A stretch of DNA of 6,071 bases from Pseudomonadota bacterium (GTDB lineage: Bacteria > Pseudomonadota > Alphaproteobacteria > Rhizobiales > Xanthobacteraceae), in contig JAJYAH010000454.1 in the NCBI GenBank assembly GCA_021779635.1, positions 1-6,071 on the forward strand, in the 5' to 3' direction. Shown one piece after another: positions 1 to 5,608 of this stretch (position 1 is the stretch's first letter; each line of letters begins with the position of its first letter). The notes under the pieces are model-generated. The model was given only the letters and a program-made list of their open reading frames with translations, had not been told where the DNA came from and did no database searches. A program made the translations under genes and the position numbers.

Positions 1-463
<463 letters not shown>

Positions 464-467
<4 letters not shown>

Positions 468-496
468 TGGCGTTTCTCATTTTGGGCGTTTCTCAT
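464..496 (-). other. Possible 10-codon upstream ORF overlapping the lactonase start
   Basis: ATG at 496-494, inside the upstream repeat copy, opens a ten-codon frame (MRNAQNEKRQ). Its TGA stop at 466-464 overlaps the lactonase ATG (467-465) in an ATGA arrangement typical of translational coupling. A purine-rich GAGAAGAA lies upstream of its ATG at about 9 bases. Whether it is translated is unknown; a frame this short can arise by chance. Confidence 0.25.
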
Positions 497-499
497 TTT
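469..499. repeat. Tandem 15-bp direct repeat at the lactonase start
   Basis: Two identical copies of GGCGTTTCTCATTTT, at 469-483 and 485-499, separated by one base. Read on the minus strand each copy contains ATGAGAAACGCC. The copy nearer the lactonase supplies its GAGAAA ribosome-binding sequence, so the duplication has copied the translation-initiation region. It may be replication slippage or a functional leader. Confidence 0.85.
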
Positions 500-520
500 T
501 GTTCTTCTCGCATTCCAGTT

Positions 521-529
521 TGCTATCAT
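521..529 (+). promoter_or_regulatory. Extended -10 promoter element for the dehydrogenase
   Basis: TGCTATCAT is an extended -10 (TGn followed by TATCAT, five of six matches to TATAAT). Only a poor -35 is visible (TTGTTC at 499-504, 19-bp spacing). Transcription would start near 536, about 38 bases before the ATG at 574. This favours that start over the in-frame ATG at 499, which would lie upstream of the promoter. Confidence 0.4.
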
Positions 530-573
530 TGCCGGACAGCGGCCGCAATTCGGCAGCCAGAAAGCGGGATCAA

Positions 574-1392
574 ATGCCACGCATCTTAATAACCGGCGCA
601 TCGGGAGCAATCGGCACAAGTCTGCGAAAATGGTTGCCGCCGGTCTATCCGGATCTGCTGTTGAGCGATCTCAAGCCTCCCGCCGATCTCGGCATCCACG
701 AAAAATTCAAGCCGGCCGAGCTGTCCGATCTGGCGCAAGTCGAGGCGATCTGCGAGGGCGTCGACGGCATCCTGCACTTCGGCGGGTTTTCGGTCGAGGG
801 CCCGTGGGACACCATCCTGCAGTCCAACATCATCGGCTGCTACAATTTGTTCGAGGCGGCGCGTAAAAAGGGCGTCAAGCGTGTCGTCTTCGCGTCGTCG
901 AACCATGCGGTCGGCTTCTATCCACGCCACCACCGGATCGGAACCGACGTCACCGCACGGCCGGACAGCCGCTACGGCGTCAGCAAGGTGTTCGGCGAGG
1001 CGGTCGGCGCGCTCTATGCCGACAAGCACGGGCTTGGGGTCACCTGCCTCCGGATCGGCAATTTCGGCGACAAGCCGCTGGATCACCGCCGGCTCTCGAT
1101 CTGGCTGAAGCCGGAAGACCTGGTGCAATTGTGCCGGATCGGGCTCGATCATCCCGATATCCGTTTCGAGATTTTCTACGGCGCGTCGTATAATGAGCGC
1201 TCATGGTGGGACAATCACCGCGCCTACGATCTCGGCTATCGCCCGACCGGCCGCGCCGAGGATTTCCGCGAACATGCCTTTGCCGAGCAGGCCAGGCTGC
1301 CACCTGATCCGGTCGGCGATTTCTACCAGGGCGGCACGTTCTGCAGCATGGAGTTCGACGGCGACACGAGCCGGATCGTGGACTGGAAATAG
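574..1392 (+). CDS. udh: Uronate dehydrogenase-like NAD-dependent SDR
   Basis: A 272-residue extended short-chain dehydrogenase that closely matches, from memory, Agrobacterium uronate dehydrogenase (265 aa, EC 1.1.1.203), which oxidises D-galacturonate or D-glucuronate at C1 to the aldarolactone. Visible: GASGAIG nucleotide-binding motif (8-14); Asp32 after the second strand, expected for NAD rather than NADP; LHFGG (67-71); NIIGCYNLFEAAR (85-97); FASSNH (106-111); catalytic YGVSK with Tyr134 and Lys138; HRRLSIW (171-177), where Arg172 aligns with the Arg recalled as contacting the C6 carboxylate; WWDN; and the C-terminal GGTF. Asn163 stands where the Agrobacterium enzyme has Ser, so specificity may differ. 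The ATG at 574 puts the Rossmann motif at the N-terminus as in homologues; an in-frame ATG at 499 adds 25 unrelated residues. The ribosome-binding site is weak (GGGA at 566-569). It sits between a lactonase and a sugar-acid dehydratase, fitting an oxidative uronate pathway. Confidence 0.82.
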   Translation: MPRILITGASGAIGTSLRKWLPPVYPDLLLSDLKPPADLGIHEKFKPAELSDLAQVEAICEGVDGILHFGGFSVEGPWDTILQSNIIGCYNLFEAARKKGVKRVVFASSNHAVGFYPRHHRIGTDVTARPDSRYGVSKVFGEAVGALYADKHGLGVTCLRIGNFGDKPLDHRRLSIWLKPEDLVQLCRIGLDHPDIRFEIFYGASYNERSWWDNHRAYDLGYRPTGRAEDFREHAFAEQARLPPDPVGDFYQGGTFCSMEFDGDTSRIVDWK

Positions 1393-1446
1393 CAGCAAAG
1401 TGCGGTTCCGAGCTTGGCTTTGACATTGCGACAACGAATGCGCGCT

Positions 1447-1562
1447 CCCTCTCCCAAGGGGAGAGGGTTGGGGGTGAGGGGTTACGAGCTATCGTTAGGC
1501 CGTAACCCCTCACCCGAATTTCTCGCTTCGCGCGAAATTCGACCTCTCCCGATGAGAGAGGT
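1447..1562. repeat. Multi-hairpin intergenic repeat (bradyrhizobial type)
   Basis: Four adjacent inverted repeats fill most of the 205-bp gap between the dehydrogenase and dehydratase: arms 1447-1455/1459-1467 (9 bp, CCCTCTCCC); 1472-1486/1501-1515 (15 bp perfect, GGGTGAGGGGTTACG); 1516-1526/1530-1540 (GAATTTC core with one mismatch); and 1542-1548/1556-1562 (ACCTCTC). The wording resembles short intergenic repeats dispersed in Bradyrhizobium and Rhodopseudomonas genomes (recalled, not searched). As RNA it would fold strongly and could attenuate read-through or stabilise the upstream message. No T-run follows the stems, so it is not a classical terminator. Confidence 0.85.
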
Positions 1563-1583
1563 AAGACTGAGCCCTTGGCACTT

Positions 1584-1589
1584 AGAGGA
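1584..1589 (+). promoter_or_regulatory. Ribosome-binding site of the dehydratase
   Basis: AGAGGA lies 8 bases before the ATG at 1598 and fixes that start. No convincing separate promoter is seen between the repeat and this site, so expression by read-through from the dehydrogenase is plausible. Confidence 0.7.
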
Positions 1590-1597
1590 CACACGAG

Positions 1598-3313
1598 ATG
1601 GCTGACGGACTGCGCAAGGGACTGACGAGTTATGGCGATGCCGGATTTTCGCTGTTCCTGCGCAAGGCCTTCATCAAGGCGATGGGCTATTCCGACGACG
1701 CGCTGAACCGGCCGATTGTTGGCATCACCAACACCCACAGCGATTACAATCCCTGCCACGGCAACGTGCCGCAGATCATCGAGGCGGTGAAACGCGGCGT
1801 GATGCTGGCCGGTGCGATGCCCATGGTGTTCCCGACCATTTCGATTGCCGAAAGCTTCGCGTTTCCGACCTCGATGTATCTGCGCAACCTGATGGCGATG
1901 GACACCGAAGAGATGATCCGCGCCCAGCCGATGGACGCGGTCGTGGTAATCGGCGGCTGCGACAAGACCTTGCCGGCGCAGATCATGGCGGCGGTCAGCG
2001 CCGACCTGCCGACGGTGGTCATTCCCGTGGGGCCGATGGTGGTCGGGCATCACAAGGGCGAGGTGCTCGGCGCCTGCACCGATTGCCGCAGGCTATGGGC
2101 GAAATTCCGCGCCGGCGAAATCGACGAGACCGAGATCGAGGCCGTCAACGGCCGTCTCGCGCCGTCCGTCGGCACCTGCATGGTGATGGGCACCGCCTCG
2201 ACCATGGCCTGCATCACCGAGGCGCTCGGCCTTTCGCTGCCGATGAGCGCGACCATACCGGCGCCGCACGCCGAGCGGTTTCGCTCCGCGGAGGCCAGCG
2301 GCAGGGTCGCCGCCGCGATGGCTGTCGCCAAGGGACCTCGCCCCGGCGAATTGCTGACGCCGGCGGCGTTCAGAAATGCGCAAGTGGTGCTGCAGGCGAT
2401 CGGCGGATCGACCAACGGGCTTATTCATCTCACCGCGATCGCCAACCGCACCTCAAATAAGATTGATCTTGAAGCCTTCGACAGGCTCGGCCGCGAAGTG
2501 CCGGTGCTGATCGACCTGAAGCCATCGGGCGCGCATTACATGGAGCATTTCCACCATGCCGGCGGCGTGCCGAAACTGATGGCGCAACTCGGCGATCTGA
2601 TCGATCTCGATGCGAGGACGATCGAAGGCAAGACGTTGCGCGATGTCGTCGCCGGCGCCGAGGAGGTGCCGGGGCAGGATGTCATCCGTGCGCGGAAAAG
2701 TCCGATCAAGCCGGAAGGCGCGATGGCGGTGCTGCATGGCAATCTCGCGCCGCGCGGCGCGGTGATCAAGCATTCGGCCGCGAGCCCCAAACTGCTGCAG
2801 CATACCGGCCGCGCGGTGGTGTTCGACTCCGTCGAAGACATGACGCTGCGGGTCGACGATCCCGCGCTCGACGTGACTGCCGACGATGTGCTGGTGTTGC
2901 GCAATGCCGGTCCCAAGGGCGCGCCGGGCATGCCGGAGGCGGGCTATCTGCCGATCCCGATGAAGCTGGCGCGCGCCGGCGTCAAGGACATGGTGCGGAT
3001 TTCGGATGCGCGGATGAGCGGTACGGCGTTCGGCACCATCGTGCTGCACATCACGCCGGAATCCGCCGTCGGCGGTCCGCTGGCGCTGGTGAAGAACGGC
3101 GACATGATCCGGCTCGATGTTGCCGGGCGACGCATCGACCTGATGGTCGACGCCGCCGAGCTTGAAAAGCGCCGCGCGGCGCTGGCCCCCGTGGCGACGC
3201 CGGGATGGGCCCGGCGCGGCTATGCGCATCTGTTCAATGCGACGATCCTGCAGGCTGACGAAGGCTGCGATTTCGATTTCATGCGCGGCAAGGGGCCGTC
3301 ATCAGGCGAGTGA
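1598..3313 (+). CDS. IlvD/Edd-family sugar-acid dehydratase
   Basis: A 571-residue member of the dihydroxy-acid/6-phosphogluconate dehydratase family, which removes water from an acid carrying 2,3-hydroxyls to give a 2-keto-3-deoxy acid, using an Fe-S cluster and Mg2+. Visible: NPCHGN with Cys53; GGCDKT with Cys121, Asp122 and Lys123 (Mg ligands, Lys normally carbamylated); GTCMVMGTAST with Cys194; Glu85; AIGGSTN; GNLAPRGAVIKHSA; and SDARMSGTAFGT, where Ser474 matches the catalytic serine. The three cysteines are placed as in the [2Fe-2S] pentonate dehydratases, and the C-terminal half resembles Rhizobium L-arabinonate dehydratase (about 579 aa) from memory. It is therefore more likely a sugar-acid dehydratase than the branched-chain amino acid IlvD. 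Neighbouring uronate dehydrogenase and lactonase genes suggest an aldarate or aldonate substrate. No truncation is seen. Family is certain, substrate is not. Confidence 0.9.
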   Translation: MADGLRKGLTSYGDAGFSLFLRKAFIKAMGYSDDALNRPIVGITNTHSDYNPCHGNVPQIIEAVKRGVMLAGAMPMVFPTISIAESFAFPTSMYLRNLMAMDTEEMIRAQPMDAVVVIGGCDKTLPAQIMAAVSADLPTVVIPVGPMVVGHHKGEVLGACTDCRRLWAKFRAGEIDETEIEAVNGRLAPSVGTCMVMGTASTMACITEALGLSLPMSATIPAPHAERFRSAEASGRVAAAMAVAKGPRPGELLTPAAFRNAQVVLQAIGGSTNGLIHLTAIANRTSNKIDLEAFDRLGREVPVLIDLKPSGAHYMEHFHHAGGVPKLMAQLGDLIDLDARTIEGKTLRDVVAGAEEVPGQDVIRARKSPIKPEGAMAVLHGNLAPRGAVIKHSAASPKLLQHTGRAVVFDSVEDMTLRVDDPALDVTADDVLVLRNAGPKGAPGMPEAGYLPIPMKLARAGVKDMVRISDARMSGTAFGTIVLHITPESAVGGPLALVKNGDMIRLDVAGRRIDLMVDAAELEKRRAALAPVATPGWARRGYAHLFNATILQADEGCDFDFMRGKGPSSGE

Positions 3314-3330
3314 ACGCGGTCGCGCTCACT
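3309..3330. terminator. Small hairpin between convergent genes, possible terminator
   Basis: AGTGA-a-CGCG-gt-CGCG-c-TCACT forms a stem of nine pairs with one mismatch; its left arm includes the dehydratase TGA. It occupies the gap between two convergent stops. No T-run follows on either strand, so intrinsic termination would be weak. Confidence 0.35.
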
Positions 3331-3341
3331 TCCCTTGGAGC

Positions 3342-4148
3342 TTACTTGCCCTTGGAGGTGAATTTCTTCACCGCGACGCGGAATTCATCGGTGTGCATGC
3401 AGTCGATGATGGCGTCTCTCTCGGCATCGAGCTGCTGCTCGATCGGCGTGACAGGGGCGCGGTGGATCAGCGCCTTGGTCGCCGCCAGTGCGGCCGGCGC
3501 GTTTTGCGCCAGGCGATGCGCCAGTTCGCGGGTCGCGGCTTTCAGTTCCACCGCGGGCACGACTTTGGCGACCAGACCCCAGTCATAGGCCTGCGCCGCC
3601 GAGAAGCTGTCTTCGGCGAGAAAGATCTGCAAGGCGCGGCGCACACCGACGCTCGCGACCACGCCGGGGGTGCCGCCGCCGTCAGGGGATACCCCGAGCT
3701 TGGCATAGGCCGGCGTGAAGCGGGCGTCTTCGGCTGATATGCAGAGGTCCGCCACGAAAGCGAGCGAGAGGCCGGCGCCGGCCGCCGAGCCGTGCACGCT
3801 GGCCAGCACGATCTTCGGCATCCGCCGCAAGCTCGTGATGAAGGCGTGGTAATGCTGCAGCAATTCGCCGACCACGGGTGCGATCGTATCCGAAGCCGCC
3901 GCAGCTCCAATGGTTTGCAGATCGCCGCCGGCGCAGAACGCGCGGCCTTCGCCTTCGATCACCAGCACCCGGATAGTATCCGACGCCTCGATCTCCGCGC
4001 CGAGCTGCTCGAGCTTTTTCGCGATCGAAAGATCGATCGAGTTGAAGGCGGCGGGCCGGTTGAGCGTGATGGTGGCGATTGGACCTTCGATCCGCAGCAA
4101 TGCCGGATCGTCCGGACGCGAGACAGCGGCGTGATCGGGTGTCGGCAT
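3342..4148 (-). CDS. Enoyl-CoA hydratase/isomerase family protein (PaaG-like active site)
   Basis: A 268-residue crotonase-fold protein acting on acyl-CoA thioesters in the cytoplasm. Visible: LNRPAAFNSID (29-39); oxyanion-hole block FCAGGDL (71-77); second block GSAAGAGLSLAF (120-131); and FTPAYAKLGVSPDGGGT (144-160). The PE glutamate that serves as one acid/base in classic enoyl-CoA hydratase is absent (Ala147-Tyr148), while Asp156 in SPDGGGT matches the catalytic Asp of PaaG-type isomerases. A ring-oxepin or double-bond isomerase role is thus at least as likely as hydration. The start at 4148 gives the usual family length; an in-frame ATG at 4301 adds 51 residues of no family character and spans the predicted promoter. 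GAAGGG lies about 9 bases upstream. It is divergent from the P450 and may share regulation with it. Confidence 0.85.
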   Translation of the reverse strand: MPTPDHAAVSRPDDPALLRIEGPIATITLNRPAAFNSIDLSIAKKLEQLGAEIEASDTIRVLVIEGEGRAFCAGGDLQTIGAAAASDTIAPVVGELLQHYHAFITSLRRMPKIVLASVHGSAAGAGLSLAFVADLCISAEDARFTPAYAKLGVSPDGGGTPGVVASVGVRRALQIFLAEDSFSAAQAYDWGLVAKVVPAVELKAATRELAHRLAQNAPAALAATKALIHRAPVTPIEQQLDAERDAIIDCMHTDEFRVAVKKFTSKGK

Positions 4149-4150
4149 GT

Positions 4151-4163
4151 GAAGGGGCCCTTC
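4151..4163. repeat. 13-bp inverted repeat at the crotonase ribosome-binding site
   Basis: GAAGGG-g-CCCTTC is a perfect palindrome around one base, ending 2 bases from the crotonase ATG (4148). In the transcript the Shine-Dalgarno-like GAAGGG would be one arm of a five-pair stem with a 3-base loop, which could partly mask it. A protein-binding site is the alternative. Confidence 0.4.
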
Positions 4164-4187
4164 GGTATCGCGAGACGTCGTCGGGCA

Positions 4188-4216
4188 TTTAAATCGCAGA
4201 AGTCGCAAGGTGACAA
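4188..4216 (-). promoter_or_regulatory. Probable sigma-70 promoter of the crotonase gene
   Basis: On the minus strand TTGTCA (4216-4211, five of six to TTGACA) is followed after 17 bp by TTTAAA (4193-4188, four of six to TATAAT). The predicted transcript starts near 4181, giving a leader of about 33 bases before the ATG at 4148 and supporting that start. Confidence 0.45.
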
Positions 4217-4304
4217 TCCCCTGCGAAGCCTGCAAGATGCCGGTACATTTCTCTCCCATGGCGAGGCAATGCTCTTGCGCCGGCTCGAACCATGAGGTCA
4301 CAAT
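4208..4304 (+). promoter_or_regulatory. Two near-identical 10-bp boxes in the divergent region
   Basis: AGGTGACAAT at 4208-4217 and AGGTCACAAT at 4295-4304 differ at one base and lie 87 bp apart. The first overlaps the crotonase -35. They could be half-sites for a regulator shared by both divergent genes, or chance similarity. Confidence 0.25.
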
Positions 4305-4337
4305 GCACCCTTGTTCGATCGCGGCGCGGCCAAGGCG

Positions 4338-4356
4338 TCATGATCGAGGATCATGA
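4338..4356. promoter_or_regulatory. Palindromic operator candidate upstream of the P450
   Basis: TCATGATC-GAG-GATCATGA is a perfect inverted repeat with 8-bp arms and a 3-bp spacer, ending 42 bases before the P450 ATG. Size and symmetry fit a dimeric repressor of, for example, the MarR or GntR type; no regulator gene is in the window to assign it. I found no convincing -35/-10 pair for the P450. Confidence 0.5.
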
Positions 4357-4389
4357 AAATCAAGCGCGAACGTGCGAAGGCGCCCGGCG

Positions 4390-4394
4390 GGAGG
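4390..4394 (+). promoter_or_regulatory. Ribosome-binding site of the P450
   Basis: GGAGG lies 4 bases before the ATG at 4399, slightly close but the best match in the region. It favours this start over the in-frame GTG at 4372, which has no such site. Confidence 0.6.
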
Positions 4395-4398
4395 CGAT

Positions 4399-5604
4399 AT
4401 GGCGAGCGACCAAGCAACATTGAGCCGGCCGGTTTCCACGGTCGATCCGTTTTCGCATGAGTTCCTGCGCGATCCCTATCCGCATCATGAAGCGCTGCGC
4501 GAGGCGGGGCCCGTGGTGTGGCTCGAAAAATACGGAATTTGGACGATGGCCCGGCATCAGGAAGTCCGCGATGCGCTGACCGACTGGCAGACCTATTGTT
4601 CGTCGGCCGGGGTCGGCTTGAGCGATTTCCGAAAGGAACCGCCGTGGCGTCCGCCGAGCATCATCCTGGAAGCCGACCCGCCGCTGCATACCCGTACCCG
4701 CGCGGTGCTGACGCGCATCCTGTCACCGGCGGCGATCAGGATTTTGCGCGAAACGTTCGATCGCGAGGCGGAATTGCTGATCGAGCGGCTGGTCGGCGAG
4801 CGCGAATTCGACGGCATTGCCGATCTGGCCGAGGCTTATCCGCTGAAGGTGTTTCCGGATGCCGTCGGGCTTGCCGAGGATGGTCGTGAGAACCTGCTGC
4901 CCTATGGCAGCATGGTGTTCAATTCGTTCGGCCCACGCAACGATCTGTTCGACAAGGCGACGGCCAATGCCGGACCGGTGCGCGACTGGATCATGTCGAA
5001 ATGCAGCCGCGCGGCGTTGGCGCCCGGCAGATTGGGCATGCAGATTTTCGACGCCGTCGATGCCGGCGAATTGACGGAGAACGAAGCGGGCATGCTGGTC
5101 CGCTCCTTCCTGTCGGCGGGTATCGACACCACCGTCTACGGGCTCGGCAACGCGCTGTATTGCTTTGCCACTTATCCCGAGCAATGGACCATTCTTCGCG
5201 AAAACCCGGCGCTGATCCGCGGCGCTTTCGAGGAGGTGTTGCGCTTTGAGGCGCCGGTGCAAACCTTCTTCCGCACCACCACCAAGCCGGTCGAGGTCTC
5301 TGGTGTCCGGATAGGGAACGGGGAGAAGGTGCTGTTGTTTCTCGCCGCGGCCAATCGCGATCCGCGGCGCTGGGACAAGCCTGACACGTTCGACGTCAGG
5401 CGGCGCGCGACCGGGCACATGACCTTCGGCACCGGTATTCATGGCTGCGTCGGGCAGGCGGTGGCGCGGCTCGAAAGCGAGGCGATCTTCGCCGCACTCG
5501 CCAGGCGCGTGGTCTCGTTCGAATTGACCGGCAAGCCGGAGCTGAGGCTGAACAACACCTTGCGCGGGCTCGATACCCTGCCGCTTCGCGTCGTGCCGGC
5601 CTGA
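4399..5604 (+). CDS. CYP199A-like cytochrome P450 (para-substituted benzoate monooxygenase)
   Basis: A 401-residue soluble bacterial P450. Visible: I-helix SAGIDTT with acid-alcohol pair Asp243/Thr244; ExxR at Glu279-Arg282; heme-ligand loop FGTGIHGCVG with Cys350. It resembles Rhodopseudomonas CYP199A2/A4 along its length at a constant offset of 8 residues. Those enzymes oxidise para-substituted benzoates, typically O-demethylating 4-methoxybenzoate. Residues recalled as their carboxylate-binding and pocket set are kept: Arg84 and Ser87 (WRPPS), Arg235-Ser236 (VRSFLSAG), Phe174 and Phe177 (VFNSF), Phe290 (QTFFRTTT), and the C-terminal NNTLRGL. A para-substituted aromatic acid is therefore the likely substrate. 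It has no membrane anchor and needs external electrons, likely delivered by the reductase encoded 4 bases downstream through a ferredoxin not seen here. Whether it falls within subfamily 199A needs an identity calculation. P450 call certain, substrate class probable. Confidence 0.93.
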   Translation: MASDQATLSRPVSTVDPFSHEFLRDPYPHHEALREAGPVVWLEKYGIWTMARHQEVRDALTDWQTYCSSAGVGLSDFRKEPPWRPPSIILEADPPLHTRTRAVLTRILSPAAIRILRETFDREAELLIERLVGEREFDGIADLAEAYPLKVFPDAVGLAEDGRENLLPYGSMVFNSFGPRNDLFDKATANAGPVRDWIMSKCSRAALAPGRLGMQIFDAVDAGELTENEAGMLVRSFLSAGIDTTVYGLGNALYCFATYPEQWTILRENPALIRGAFEEVLRFEAPVQTFFRTTTKPVEVSGVRIGNGEKVLLFLAAANRDPRRWDKPDTFDVRRRATGHMTFGTGIHGCVGQAVARLESEAIFAALARRVVSFELTGKPELRLNNTLRGLDTLPLRVVPA

Positions 5605-5608
5605 CCGA

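Noticed and set aside
499..573. 25-residue N-terminal extension of the uronate dehydrogenase
   Set aside because: It precedes the Rossmann motif that should be N-terminal, and the ATG at 499 lies upstream of the extended -10 at 521-529.
1414..1605. Small plus-strand ORF of 63 codons between dehydrogenase and dehydratase
   Set aside because: It is a translation of the hairpin repeat and overlaps the dehydratase start; no coding evidence.
1040..2053. Long minus-strand open frame of 337 codons
   Set aside because: It runs antisense through the dehydrogenase, the intergenic repeat and the dehydratase; its His/Arg-rich translation has no domain, as expected for the shadow of GC-rich genes.
2453..3229. 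Minus-strand frame of 258 codons inside the dehydratase
   Set aside because: Antisense shadow of a clearly conserved gene; low-complexity Arg/His/Ala composition and no recognisable motif.
3332..3357. Direct repeat CCCTTGGAG (3332-3340 and 3349-3357) at the crotonase 3' end
   Set aside because: Only 9 bp, 17-base period that does not keep frame, and no other support; probably a small chance or slippage duplication.
4187..4194. ATTTAAAT as a separate operator
   Set aside because: An 8-bp AT palindrome is better explained as the -10 region of the crotonase promoter.
4149..4301. 51-residue N-terminal extension of the crotonase
   Set aside because: It has no family similarity, overlaps the predicted promoter, and the start at 4148 gives normal family length.
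4275..4304. TTGCGC/CACAAT as a P450 promoter
   Set aside because: Poor matches in both hexamers (three and four of six) with an 18-bp spacer; not enough in GC-rich DNA to call.
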